From assembly GCA_000514715.1 (NCBI GenBank), contig AZWL01000001.1, forward strand, positions 1,028,316-1,092,315: a stretch of 64,000 nucleotides of DNA, given 5' to 3'. The stretch comes from Streptomyces sp. CNH099. GTDB taxonomy: Bacteria > Actinomycetota > Actinomycetes > Streptomycetales > Streptomycetaceae. Of this stretch, positions 43,505-51,886 are shown piece after piece; the first letter of the stretch is position 1; the number at the start of each line of letters is the position of its first letter. The notes under the pieces are model-generated. The model saw only the letters and a list, made by a program, of their open reading frames with translations, had not been told where the DNA came from and did no database searches. The position numbers and the translations under genes are program-made.

Positions 43505-44142
43505 GGGTCGGGTTCCGCGGGCTCCGCCGGCGGCCGCGGGGCGGGCGGTCCGTACGGCTCCGGCTCCACAGCGGGCTCGCGCTCAGGTGAAGGCCACGCG
43601 TCCTCGGGGTCCGCGGGGTCCAGGGACTCCTCGGTGTCCGCGGGCTGCGCCGTCTCTCCGGCGTCCACAGGTTCCGCGGGTTCCGCGGGTTCCGCGGGCT
43701 CCAACGGCCGCCGCTCCGTCCGCAGATCCTCGCGCAGACCCGCGAACACGTCGTCCGTCCACCCGCTCCCGCGCGCCGGCGCGGCGGCGGACTCAGGTTC
43801 CGGTTCCGGCTCGGATTCCGCGCGCTCCGTGAAGCCCGGGACACCCGCCACCGACGGCGCCTCCGCCGCGGCGTCGGACGGCGTCGGCGGCGGGTAGTCG
43901 GGGTCCCGCATCTGGTCGTACGGCTCCGCCGCCGACGGCCGCGACGTCACCGCCGGGCCCGGGGGCGCCGCCGGGGGCGGCTCCGCCTCCTCGTCCACCG
44001 CCCTGGCCACCGACGCGAAGCGGTCGTCGAGGGTGTCCCCGGCCCGCTGCGGCCCGGTGTCCGGCACCCCCTCCGCGTACAGGTCGTGCCACCAGTCGTC
44101 CTTGGTGCGGCGTTCCCCCGCCGTCTCCCCCTGCCGATCCAT
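43174..44142 (-). CDS. PP2C-like protein, N-terminal part (frame A of an apparently frameshifted gene)
   Basis: The ATG at 44142 gives a 322-residue frame that starts MDRQGETAGERRTKDDWWHD, followed by LYAEGVPDTGPQRAGDTLDD. This is the usual N-terminus of the PP2C-like family: an acidic Glu/Pro-rich, disordered segment. Up to about 43450 it has normal streptomycete codon use. Beyond that it becomes Arg/Pro-rich (PRRSPLSRRAVRCRRPRP), the signature of reading out of frame. At that point the overlapping frame of 42062-43504 becomes the plausible coding frame. The shift is -1 and could be real, programmed, or a sequencing error in GC-rich DNA. Confidence 0.7.
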   Translation of the reverse strand: MDRQGETAGERRTKDDWWHDLYAEGVPDTGPQRAGDTLDDRFASVARAVDEEAEPPPAAPPGPAVTSRPSAAEPYDQMRDPDYPPPTPSDAAAEAPSVAGVPGFTERAESEPEPEPESAAAPARGSGWTDDVFAGLREDLRTERRPLEPAEPAEPAEPVDAGETAQPADTEESLDPADPEDAWPSPEREPAVEPEPYGPPAPRPPAEPAEPDPWDTPDRAPAEAAPPADRESAAHAPMRRVPALPRRSPLSRRAVRCRRPRPGRRAPVSVRPRRPALPRMPGRSPPLRLRRCHPRPRDPRPRPCPPRRPGPPTPRPRPPRCG

Positions 44143-44236
44143 GCCCCTATTCTTCCCCGCCTCCCGGGTCCGCAACGGCCGGACCCGCAAGATCACGGCA
44201 GGGGCCTTCCACCCGACCCTCCGGTACGGTCAGGAT

Positions 44237-45244
44237 GTGCAGGTGCTCGGTGCCATCGGACTCGACGACGTACAGGAGTCGGCCTACCGCGCGCTGGTCG
44301 CACTCGGCGCGGCCGACGTCCCCGAGCTGGCGCGGCGGTTGACGCTGCCCGAGCCGGCGGCGGTGCGGACGCTGCGGCGGCTGGAGCAGCACGGGCTGGC
44401 GGCGCAGTCGTCGGCGCGTCCTGGCCGCTGGGTGGCGGCGCCGCCGTCGGTGGCGCTGGGGGCGCTGCTCATCCAGCAGCGGCACGAGCTGGAGCGCGCC
44501 GAGCTGGCCGCGGCGCTGCTCGCGGAGGAGTACCGCGCGGAGGCCGGCGAGCCCGCCGACGTACACGACCTGGTCGAGGTGGTGACCGGCGCGGGGGCGG
44601 TGGCGCACCGGTTCCTGCAGCTGCAGCTCGGCGCCGAGCAGGAGGTCTGCGCGCTCGTCACGCGGGAGCCGCTGGCGGTGCGCAGCCAGGACAACACCGC
44701 GGAGGAGAAGGCCGCGGGCCGCGGCGTGCGCTTCCGGGTGGTGCTGGAGCGCTCCCGGCTGCTCGCCCCCGGCACGGTGACCGAGGCGACGGAGGCGCTG
44801 CGCCGGAACGAGGAGTTGCGGGTCGCGGACGTGGTGCCGACGAAGCTGGTGATCGCGGACGGGGCGACGGCGATGGTGCCGATGTCCGCCGAGGCGGGCG
44901 AGCCGGCGGCGCTGGTGGTGCACGCGAGCGGGCTGCTGGAGTCGCTCACGGGGCTCTTCGAGAGCCTGTGGCGGCAGGCGCTGCCTCTTCGGCTGGCCGC
45001 GGGCGGGGCGACGGTGGCGGAGCAGCGGCCGGACGGGCCGGACGCGGTGGACCTGCAGATCCTCGGGCTGCTGCTGGCGGGGCTCACGGACGCGAGCGCC
45101 GCCAAGCAGCTGGACCTGGGGCTGCGGACCGTGCAGCGGCGGGTGAAGCGGCTGATGGAGATCGCCGGGGTGCACACCCGGCTGCAGCTGGGCTGGTACG
45201 CGCACGAACGCGGCTGGTCCGCGGAGCGGCCCCCGGACAGGTGA
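44237..45244 (+). CDS. TrmB/LuxR-type helix-turn-helix regulator
   Basis: The GTG at 44237 gives 335 residues; GTG at 44243 is an alternative. An N-terminal winged HTH (VQESAYRALVALGAADVPEL, LTLPEPAAVRTLRRLEQHGL) is followed by a TrmB-like alpha/beta segment (about 105-245). The C-terminal GerE-like HTH (VDLQILGLLLAGLTDASAAK, DLGLRTVQRRVKRLMEIAG) ends in the family phrase LQLGWYAHERGW. These proteins are an actinobacterial family. The target is unknown; it is divergent from the PP2C-like gene by about 95 bp. Confidence 0.8.
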   Translation: MQVLGAIGLDDVQESAYRALVALGAADVPELARRLTLPEPAAVRTLRRLEQHGLAAQSSARPGRWVAAPPSVALGALLIQQRHELERAELAAALLAEEYRAEAGEPADVHDLVEVVTGAGAVAHRFLQLQLGAEQEVCALVTREPLAVRSQDNTAEEKAAGRGVRFRVVLERSRLLAPGTVTEATEALRRNEELRVADVVPTKLVIADGATAMVPMSAEAGEPAALVVHASGLLESLTGLFESLWRQALPLRLAAGGATVAEQRPDGPDAVDLQILGLLLAGLTDASAAKQLDLGLRTVQRRVKRLMEIAGVHTRLQLGWYAHERGWSAERPPDR

Positions 45245-45297
45245 CCGGGGGCACCCCCCCACGTGCGTCGTCCCGGCGCCCCGGGCGCCGCCGGGTC

Positions 45298-46416
45298 TCA
45301 GCCCCTCCCCTTGCGCGCCCGCCCCTCGCGGTCCGCCGCGTCGCGGCGCTTCCACTCCCGGCGCCGCTCCGCCTGCAGCCGCAGGTCCGTGCGGGCCGCG
45401 ATGCGGGCGTTCTCGCGCTGCAGCTTGCGGTAGCTCTCCAGCCGGCGCGGGTGCAGGTCGCCGTTCTCCAGCGCCGCGACGACCGCGCAGCCCGGCTCGG
45501 CCTCGTGCGTGCAGTCGTGGAAGCGGCAGCGTGCGGCCAGTTCCTCGATCTCGGCGAAGACCTGGCCCAGCCCGTCGTCGGCCTCCCACAACCCGACGCC
45601 GCGCAGGCCCGGGGTGTCGATGAGGACGCCGCCGCCGGGCAGGGGCAGCAGGTCGCGGGTGACGGTGGTGTGCCGGCCCTTGCCGTCGGCGTCGCGTACC
45701 GCGTGGACCTGCTGGGCGGCCGCGCCGAGCAGGGTGTTGGCGAGGGTGGACTTCCCGGCGCCGGAGGCGCCGAGGAGCACGGAGGTGCCGGTCGCCAGCG
45801 CGGCGGCCAGTTGCGGGACGCCGGCGCCGGTGGCGGCGCTGACCGCGAGGACGGCGGTGCCGGGCGCGACCTCCGCGGTGTCGGCGAGGAGGTGGTCGAG
45901 GACGGCGGGGTCGTCGACCAGGTCGGCCTTGGTGAGGACGACCAGCGGCTGGGCGCCGCTGGACCAGGCGAGCGACAGCATCCGCTCCAGGCGCGCCGGT
46001 TCGGTGTCGGCGGCGCGCGTCGCCGCCAGCGAGACGGCGATGACGGCGTGGTCGACGTTGGCGGCGATGACCTGGCCCACGGAGCGTTTGGACGACGCCG
46101 AGCGCAGAAAGGCCGTGCGGCGCGGCAGCAGGGCCCGTACGGCGGGGTGGGCGCCCGGTTCGAGAGCCGCCCAGTCGCCGGTGCAGGGCAGCCGGGTGAG
46201 GTCGGCGGTGCGGCCGGCGGCGCGGTCGGCTCCGGCGAGGCGGGCGGTGGTGGCGCGTACCGGGCCGGTGTCGGTGAGGGCGAGGCAGGAGCCGCGGTCG
46301 ACCCGCGCGATGCGGGCCGGGATCAGCCCTTCGGACTCGTACGGCGCGAAGGCGTCGGCGGCGGCCTCATCCCAGCCGTACGCGGCCAGGGGACGGGAGG
46401 CGGGGAGGTGTGTCAA
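45298..46416 (-). CDS. rsgA: ribosome small-subunit-dependent GTPase A
   Basis: The protein has 372 residues and uses the TTG at 46416, the only start in the open frame upstream of the conserved region. The circularly permuted GTPase order is visible: G4 VLTKADLV, G5 VSAATG, then P-loop GASGAGKSTLAN, G2 GRHTTVTRDL and G3 DTPGLRGVGL. The zinc finger HDCTHEAEPGC lies near 305. An OB domain precedes it. It matures the 30S subunit with YjeQ/RsgA function. A strong ribosome site 73 nt upstream belongs to a short overlapping frame, so initiation may be coupled to it. Confidence 0.92.
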   Translation of the reverse strand: MTHLPASRPLAAYGWDEAAADAFAPYESEGLIPARIARVDRGSCLALTDTGPVRATTARLAGADRAAGRTADLTRLPCTGDWAALEPGAHPAVRALLPRRTAFLRSASSKRSVGQVIAANVDHAVIAVSLAATRAADTEPARLERMLSLAWSSGAQPLVVLTKADLVDDPAVLDHLLADTAEVAPGTAVLAVSAATGAGVPQLAAALATGTSVLLGASGAGKSTLANTLLGAAAQQVHAVRDADGKGRHTTVTRDLLPLPGGGVLIDTPGLRGVGLWEADDGLGQVFAEIEELAARCRFHDCTHEAEPGCAVVAALENGDLHPRRLESYRKLQRENARIAARTDLRLQAERRREWKRRDAADREGRARKGRG

Positions 46417-46489
46417 CGGAGTGACCCTTCAGAGCGGCGCGGGCGTGCGGCTGGCCTGCGGGGACTGTGCCCCTGACGGCTTCGGTCAT
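46367..46489 (-). CDS. possible 40-codon upstream frame overlapping rsgA start
   Basis: The ATG at 46489 is preceded by a perfect Shine-Dalgarno sequence (GGAGGTGA) eight bases upstream. The frame encodes 40 residues (M-T-E-A-V-R-G-T..., ending R-V-R-L-G) and stops 50 bases inside rsgA. It overlaps the weak TTG start of rsgA, which would suit translational coupling. Its composition is typical coding neither for nor against, and I cannot name homologues. It could be an artefact. Confidence 0.25.
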   Translation of the reverse strand: MTEAVRGTVPAGQPHARAALKGHSVDTPPRLPSPGRVRLG

Positions 46490-46699
46490 AGCCCTCACCT
46501 CCCTGGTCGGTACCGGTCACCTGGTGTGCTGGAAGCGTATGCAGTTACGCACACGTGGCGCCAGCGGTTTTCCCGCCCCGCGCCCGGGCGGCGGGGAGCG
46601 GCGATCGGCGGCATGCTTGTCGGCACGGGAGCGTCGCCGCGCGCCGGCCCCGCTGCCGTACGCCCGTACGGACCGCGACACGGACCGAGGTGAGCCGAG

Positions 46700-48433
46700 G
46701 TGGCGTCCAACGAGGAGGTCGCCGCGCTTCTGCAGGAGTACGCCGACCTGCTGTCCATCACCGGCGGCGACGCCTTCAAGGCGCGCGCCTACGAGCGCGC
46801 CGCCCGCGCGGTCGGCGGCCACTCCGCCGACGTCTCCGGGCTGGACGCCAAGGCCCTCAAGGCGATCCCCGGGGTGGGCGCGTCCATCGCCGACAAGATC
46901 GGCGAATACCTGCGTACGGGCCGGGTGGCGGCGGTCGACGAGGCCCGCGAGCGGATCCCGGCCGGGGTGCGGGAGCTGACCGCGATCCCCGCGCTCGGCC
47001 CCAAGCGGGCGCTCGTCCTGTACGAGGAGCTGGGCGTCTCGTCCGTCGACGAGCTGGCCGCGGCGATCGGCGAGCACCGGCTGCGCGGCCTGAAGGGCTT
47101 CGGGCCGAAGAGCGAGGAGAAGCTGCTGCACGGCATCGACCTGCTCCGCGCGGCCACCGGCCGGATCCCGGTCGACACCGCGCTCGCGCTGGCCGAGGAC
47201 GTCGTCGCGCGGCTGGCGGAGGTGCCGGGCTGCGAGCGCTGCACGTACGCGGGCTCGCTGCGCCGGCGCCGCGGGACCGCCGGGGACCTCGACGTGCTCG
47301 CCGCCGCGGCGGACTCCGGGCCGCTGACGGCGGCGTTCACCGGGCTGCCGGTGGTCGGGGAGGTCATCGGCACGGGCGGGACGAAGACGAGCATCCGCAC
47401 CGCCGACGGCGTCCAGGTGGACCTGCGGGTGGTGCCGCCGGACGCGTGGGGCGCGGCGCTGCAGTACTTCACCGGGTCCAAGGAGCACAACATCCGGCTC
47501 CGCGAGATTGCGGTGCGCAAGAAGCTGAAGCTGTCGGAGTACGGCCTCTTCCACGCCCGCAGCGGCCGCCGCATCCGGGTCGCGACCGAGGAGGACGTCT
47601 ACGCCCGCCTCGGCCTGCCGTGGATCCCGCCGCCGCTGCGCGAGGACCGCGGGGAGATCGAGGCGGCGGCCCGCGGCGAGCTGCCGGAGCCGCTGGCGGA
47701 GTCCGATCTCCGCGGCGACCTGCACACCCACACCGACCTCACCGACGGCATCGACTCGCTGGAGGCGATGGTGGACGCCGCCCGGCGGCGCGGCTACGCC
47801 TACTACGCGATCACCGACCACGCGCCCGAGCTGCGCATGCAGCGCATGACGAAGGAGCGGATGCTCGCGCAGCGCGAGCGGGTCGCGGAGCTGGACGCGC
47901 GCAGCCGGCGGCGCTCGGGCGGGCTGCGGCTGCTGCACGGCACGGAGCTGAACATCGCGCCGGACGGCTCGGTCGACTGGCCCGGCGAGTTCCTGGAGAC
48001 GTTCGACGTGTGCGTGGCCTCGGTGCACTCGCACTTCACGCAGCCGAGGGACGAGATGACCCGGCGCTTCCTCGCCGCGGTGGAGAACCCGCACGTGCAC
48101 GTCATCGGCCACCCCACCACCCGCAAGGCCGGCAGGCGGCCGGCGGTCGACGCGGACTGGGACGAGATCTTCGCGGCGTGTGCCCGTACGGGCACGGCGC
48201 TGGAGGTCAACGCGCACCCGAACCGGCTCGACCTGCCGGACGAGCTGATCCTGCGGGCGCGGGGCCACGGCGTGAAGTTCGCCGTGGACAGCGACGCGCA
48301 CTCGGTGCCGGACCTGGCGAACATGCGCTACGGCGCGGGCATCGCCCAGCGCGGCTGGCTGACGGCGGAGGACGTCGTCAACACCTGGCCGCTGGCGCGG
48401 CTGCGCCGCTTCCTGCGCGCGAAGGCCGCCTGA
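46700..48433 (+). CDS. polX: DNA polymerase X with PHP exonuclease
   Basis: The GTG at 46700 gives 577 residues, typical for bacterial PolX. The N-terminal helix-hairpin-helix (LKAIPGVGASIADKIGEYLR) and fingers are followed by the polymerase palm with AGSLRRRRGTAGDLDVLAAA (about 183-202, metal Asp). The C-terminal PHP domain begins at about 335 with LRGDLHTHTDLTDGIDSLEA and includes YYAITDHAPELR and VCVASVHSHFT, with the metal-binding His residues intact. It is a repair polymerase with 3'-5' exonuclease and AP-site activity in the family. Confidence 0.93.
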   Translation: MASNEEVAALLQEYADLLSITGGDAFKARAYERAARAVGGHSADVSGLDAKALKAIPGVGASIADKIGEYLRTGRVAAVDEARERIPAGVRELTAIPALGPKRALVLYEELGVSSVDELAAAIGEHRLRGLKGFGPKSEEKLLHGIDLLRAATGRIPVDTALALAEDVVARLAEVPGCERCTYAGSLRRRRGTAGDLDVLAAAADSGPLTAAFTGLPVVGEVIGTGGTKTSIRTADGVQVDLRVVPPDAWGAALQYFTGSKEHNIRLREIAVRKKLKLSEYGLFHARSGRRIRVATEEDVYARLGLPWIPPPLREDRGEIEAAARGELPEPLAESDLRGDLHTHTDLTDGIDSLEAMVDAARRRGYAYYAITDHAPELRMQRMTKERMLAQRERVAELDARSRRRSGGLRLLHGTELNIAPDGSVDWPGEFLETFDVCVASVHSHFTQPRDEMTRRFLAAVENPHVHVIGHPTTRKAGRRPAVDADWDEIFAACARTGTALEVNAHPNRLDLPDELILRARGHGVKFAVDSDAHSVPDLANMRYGAGIAQRGWLTAEDVVNTWPLARLRRFLRAKAA

Positions 48434-48556
48434 GGGCGGGGCGGGACCGGGCGGTCGGGGCGCGGACGGCGGCGGGCGGGCGCCGGTTCCCGGGGCGGTG
48501 CGGGTACGGGCGGCGGTGGGCCGGGCGGCGCCGCCGGGGCGCCGGACGCGCCGCGC

Positions 48557-49894
48557 TCACCTCACCTCGTGCCGCTCTTCCTCGTCCCGCCCGCCGGACT
48601 GCTCCGGCCCGGTGGACTGCTCCGGCCCGGCGGACTGCTCCGGCCCGGCGGACTGCTCCGGCCCGGCGGACTGCTCCGGCCCGGCGGACGCCCCCCGCCC
48701 GGAGGGCCGCCGCGCCGCGGGTCTCCCGTGCCCGGCCGCGTCCCCCGGCTCGGCCGGGCGGTCCCTGGCCCGGGAGCGCCGGGCCTCCTCCTCCGCCTCC
48801 TCCGCTTCCTCGGCCCGCTCCGGCTCCGCCTCCCCCGCCCACTCCGCCGCGGGCGCGTCCCCGTCCAGCCCACGCATCCTTGCCTGCCGCTCCGCCGAGG
48901 CCGCCGCGACCAGCCGGGCCGCCGCCTCCTCCCGGATGCGCGCGGTCTCGGCGCGGCCGGTGGCGGTGGCGACCGACGGCCAGACGCGGTCGAACGCGGC
49001 GTTGACCGCCGCGCCGACGAGCACCGCGAACGCCGAGACGCCGAACCACAGCAGCACCGCGACGGGTGCGGCGAGGGACCCGTAGATGGTCGGCCCCTCC
49101 ACGGCGTTCAGCAGGTAGAGCCGCAGCAGCAGGCTGCCCAGCAGCCACATGCCCAGGGCCACCAGCGCGCCCGGCAGGTCCTCCCGCCACGGCGAGCGGA
49201 CGGGCACGGCCGCGTGGTAGAGCGTCGTCAGGAAGGCGATGGACAGCACCACGACGACCGGCCAGTACAGCACCCGTACGGCGGTCTCGCTCCACGGCAG
49301 CAGATGCACCACCGCGTCCGGCCCGGCCACTATCAGCGGCAGCGCGACCACGCCGATGAGCAGCGCCACCAGGTAGAGCCCGAACGCCAGCAGCCGGGTC
49401 CGGACGATGCCGCGGTGGCCTTCGAGCCCGTACATGATGGTGATGGTGTCGATGAAGACGTTCACGGCGCGCGAGCCCGACCACAGTGCGAGCGCGAAGC
49501 CGAACGAGATGAGGTCGGGGCGGCCGCCGCGGGTGACGTCGTCGAGCAGCGGGCGGACTATCTCGTCGACGCCGCGGTGGGTGAGGACGGCGTCGGAGGC
49601 GTCGATGATGTTGTGCCGGATGGTCTCGACGTCGATGAGCCACTGGTCGAAGTAGCCCAGCAGGCCGAGGAGGCCCAGGAGCAGCGGCGGCAGCGACAGG
49701 AGGCTGAAGAACGCGGCCTCGGCGGCCAGGCCGATCACGCGGTGCTGCATGCAGGAGTTGACCGTGTCCTTCAGCAGCAGCCACACCAGCCGCCGCTTGG
49801 GCAGGTTCTGGTACAGGGCCCGGGCCCGGCGCAGCCGGCCGCGGGGGCCGCCCCGTCCGCCCTGTTCCGCACCCGTTTCCCGTTCTGCTCCCAC
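48557..49894 (-). CDS. YihY/BrkB-family inner-membrane protein with repetitive C-terminal tail
   Basis: The GTG at 49894 gives 445 residues; ATG at 49930 is an alternative. Six to seven membrane segments lie between about 43 and 305. Family motifs are RLVWLLLKDTVNSCMQHRVI, LAAEAAFFSLLSLPPLLLGL and GPTIYGSLAAPVAVLLWFGV. The last ~120 residues are cytoplasmic, charged and low-complexity. They end in five copies of (S/T)AGPEQ-like hexapeptides. BrkB-family proteins are of uncertain function. The gene is divergent from the aidB-like gene with only 18 bp between starts. Confidence 0.88.
   Translation of the reverse strand: MGAERETGAEQGGRGGPRGRLRRARALYQNLPKRRLVWLLLKDTVNSCMQHRVIGLAAEAAFFSLLSLPPLLLGLLGLLGYFDQWLIDVETIRHNIIDASDAVLTHRGVDEIVRPLLDDVTRGGRPDLISFGFALALWSGSRAVNVFIDTITIMYGLEGHRGIVRTRLLAFGLYLVALLIGVVALPLIVAGPDAVVHLLPWSETAVRVLYWPVVVVLSIAFLTTLYHAAVPVRSPWREDLPGALVALGMWLLGSLLLRLYLLNAVEGPTIYGSLAAPVAVLLWFGVSAFAVLVGAAVNAAFDRVWPSVATATGRAETARIREEAAARLVAAASAERQARMRGLDGDAPAAEWAGEAEPERAEEAEEAEEEARRSRARDRPAEPGDAAGHGRPAARRPSGRGASAGPEQSAGPEQSAGPEQSAGPEQSTGPEQSGGRDEEERHEVR
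48596..48685. repeat. five tandem 18-bp repeats in the BrkB-family tail
   Basis: The unit GGACTGCTCCGGCCCGGC (first copy ends GGT) recurs five times without spacer; copies 2-5 are identical. It encodes the hexapeptide S-(A/T)-G-P-E-Q on the minus strand. Because 18 bp is six codons, copy-number changes keep the frame. Confidence 0.88.
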
Positions 49895-49912
49895 CTGCCT
49901 ACCGTAGCTGTC

Positions 49913-51574
49913 ATGGCAGCAGGTACTCATACGGTGACGAACCAGACACCACCGCTGGTCGGCTACGACGTCTACGCCGCGGACGCGGCGCTCACCGAGG
50001 CGGTGGCGCGGCATGTCGCGCCGGAGCGGCACGCCGAGGCGCACGCGGAGCTGACCGCGCTCGGCCGGGCCGCGGGTTCCGCCGAGGCGCAGCGGTGGGG
50101 CGTGGAGGCGAACACCGCGCCGCCGGTGCTGCGCACCCACGACCGCTACGGCCGGCGCATCGACGAGGTGGACTTCCACCCCTCCTGGCACCGGCTGCTG
50201 GCGCGCGGCGTGGCCGCCGGGCTGACCGACGCGTGGGGCCGCCCGGACGGTCACGTGCGGCGGGCCGCCGGGTTCCTGGTGTGGACGCAGGCGGAGGCGG
50301 GGCACGGCTGCCCGCTGTCGATGACGCACGCCGCGGTGCCGGCGCTGCGCGCGCAGCCCGAGCTGGCCGCGGTGTGGGAGCCGCTGCTGACGTCGCGGGT
50401 GTACGAACCGGGGCTGGTGCCCGTCGCCGGGAAGGCGGGCGCGACCGCCGGGATGGGGATGACGGAGAAGCAGGGCGGCTCGGACGTACGGGCCGGCACC
50501 ACGCTGGCGGCGCCGACCGGGGACGGCGCGTACGCGCTGACGGGCCACAAGTGGTTCTGCTCGGCGCCGATGTCGGACGCCTTCCTGGTCCTCGCGCAGG
50601 TGCCGCCGGGCGGCGCCGGGCCGGGCGGGCTCACGTGCTTCCTGCTGCCGCGCGTGCTGCCGGACGGCAGCCGCAACACCTTCCTGCTCCAGCGGCTCAA
50701 GGACAAGCTCGGCAACCGCTCCAACGCCTCCGCCGAGGTCGAGTTCGACGGGACGACGCTCGCCTGGCGGGTCGGCGAGGAGGGCCGCGGCATCCCGGCG
50801 ATCATCGGGATGGTCGCCGCCACCCGGGTGGACTGCGCGACGGCCGCGGCGGCCGTGATGCGCCAGGCGGTGGCGCAGGCGGTGCACCACTGCACGTACC
50901 GCGCGGCGTTCGGCGGGGTGCTCGCCGACAAGCCGCTGATGCGCAACGTGCTGGCGGACCTGGCGCTGGACTCGGAGGCGGCGACGGCGCTGGCGCTGCG
51001 GCTGGCGGCGGCGTACGACGCGGACACGCCCGAGGAGCGGGCCTTCCTGCGGCTGGCGGTGCCGGCGGCGAAGTACTGGGTGACCAAGCGGTGCACACCG
51101 GTGGCGGCGGAGGCGCTGGAGTGCCTGGGCGGCAACGGGTACGTGGAGGAGTCGGGGATGCCGCGGCTGCTGCGCGAGGCGCCGCTGAACTCGATCTGGG
51201 AGGGCTCGGGCAACGTACAGGCGCTCGACCTGCTGCGCGCCCTGCGGCGGGAGCCCCCGGCGGTGGACGCGGTGCTCACCGAGATCGGCCGGGCGCGCGG
51301 CGCGGACCACCGGCTGGACCGGGCGGTGAAGGACCTGCTGACGGAGCTGGCGGACCTGGCGGGCGTCGAGTCGCGGGCCCGCCGGCTGGCGGAGCGGCTG
51401 GCGCTGGTGCTGCAGGGCGCGCTGCTCGTACGGCACGCGCCGGCGGCGGTCGCGGACGCCTTCTGCGCCTCGCGGCTGGGCGGCGAGTGGGGGGCGGCGC
51501 CGGGGACGCTGCCGACCGGGCTGGATCTGCGGGCGGTGGTGGACCGGGCCCGGCCGGTGCCGGCGGCGGGGTGA
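49913..51574 (+). CDS. aidB: AidB-like acyl-CoA dehydrogenase-family protein
   Basis: The ATG at 49913 gives 553 residues, longer than metabolic acyl-CoA dehydrogenases. N-terminal TPPLVGYDVYAADAALTEAV and DFHPSWHRLL are typical of AidB. The flavin-binding segments are GMGMTEKQGGSDVRAGTT and ALTGHKWFCSAPMSDAF. The C-terminal core has LECLGGNGYVEESGMPRLLR and EAPLNSIWEGSGNVQALDLL. AidB is a DNA-alkylation-response flavoprotein. The short gap to the divergent BrkB gene suggests a leaderless or very short 5' end. Confidence 0.88.
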   Translation: MAAGTHTVTNQTPPLVGYDVYAADAALTEAVARHVAPERHAEAHAELTALGRAAGSAEAQRWGVEANTAPPVLRTHDRYGRRIDEVDFHPSWHRLLARGVAAGLTDAWGRPDGHVRRAAGFLVWTQAEAGHGCPLSMTHAAVPALRAQPELAAVWEPLLTSRVYEPGLVPVAGKAGATAGMGMTEKQGGSDVRAGTTLAAPTGDGAYALTGHKWFCSAPMSDAFLVLAQVPPGGAGPGGLTCFLLPRVLPDGSRNTFLLQRLKDKLGNRSNASAEVEFDGTTLAWRVGEEGRGIPAIIGMVAATRVDCATAAAAVMRQAVAQAVHHCTYRAAFGGVLADKPLMRNVLADLALDSEAATALALRLAAAYDADTPEERAFLRLAVPAAKYWVTKRCTPVAAEALECLGGNGYVEESGMPRLLREAPLNSIWEGSGNVQALDLLRALRREPPAVDAVLTEIGRARGADHRLDRAVKDLLTELADLAGVESRARRLAERLALVLQGALLVRHAPAAVADAFCASRLGGEWGAAPGTLPTGLDLRAVVDRARPVPAAG

Positions 51575-51585
51575 GCGGCACGTAA

Positions 51586-51630
51586 CGGCGGAAGGCGCCT
51601 CCCGCAGGGAGCGGAGGCGGCCTTCCGCCG
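51586..51630 (+). terminator. hairpin after aidB
   Basis: Arms CGGCGGAAGGCGCCTCC and GGAGGCGGCCTTCCGCCG pair with one bulged base across a 10-nt loop, 12 bases after the stop codon. Confidence 0.65.
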
Positions 51631-51640
51631 TCGGGGCGTC

Positions 51641-51674
51641 GGAAGCGGTGCCGCGCCGACTCGGCACCCCTTCC
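51641..51674. terminator. second hairpin after aidB
   Basis: GGAAGCGGTGCCG and CGGCACCCCTTCC pair with one mismatch over an 8-nt loop directly beyond the first hairpin. It probably backs up termination. Confidence 0.45.
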
Positions 51675-51760
51675 GCTCGTCAACCCCGCGCCACTCAACT
51701 CCGCGGGCCCGCGCTCACGCAAAGGTTGCAGACCGTTGCAGCGTTGGATCCCCCGCGTCG

Positions 51761-51773
51761 TTCCAACGTGGAA
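51761..51773. promoter_or_regulatory. inverted repeat upstream of the GAF regulator
   Basis: TTCCA-ACG-TGGAA is a perfect 5-3-5 inverted repeat about 115 bp before the regulator start. It is a candidate autoregulatory site. Confidence 0.35.
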
Positions 51774-51886
51774 TTTCATGCGGCGACGCACCGCGACCGG
51801 TTTGGTCCAAGAGGTGGGCGCCGGGGCGCTGACCGGGGCACCATTGACTCCGGACCCGTTGAACGGACGGGCCGGCGGGGAGTGTT

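Larger units (their letters stand above)
51575..51886. other. 312-bp intergenic region between aidB and GAF regulator
   Basis: It holds two adjacent GC hairpins (51586-51630, 51641-51674) that end the aidB transcript. Towards the regulator gene it has an A/T-richer stretch with direct GTTGCAG repeats (51725, 51735) and the inverted repeat at 51761. No coding frame is convincing. Confidence 0.6.

Noticed and set aside
46417..46699. A riboswitch or other structured RNA before rsgA and polX
   Set aside because: I could not identify a conserved aptamer pattern; only the short frame and a few small palindromes are visible.
48596..48685. Tandem 18-bp repeats considered as a CRISPR array
   Set aside because: The units are contiguous with no spacers, and they encode an in-frame hexapeptide repeat of the BrkB-family gene.
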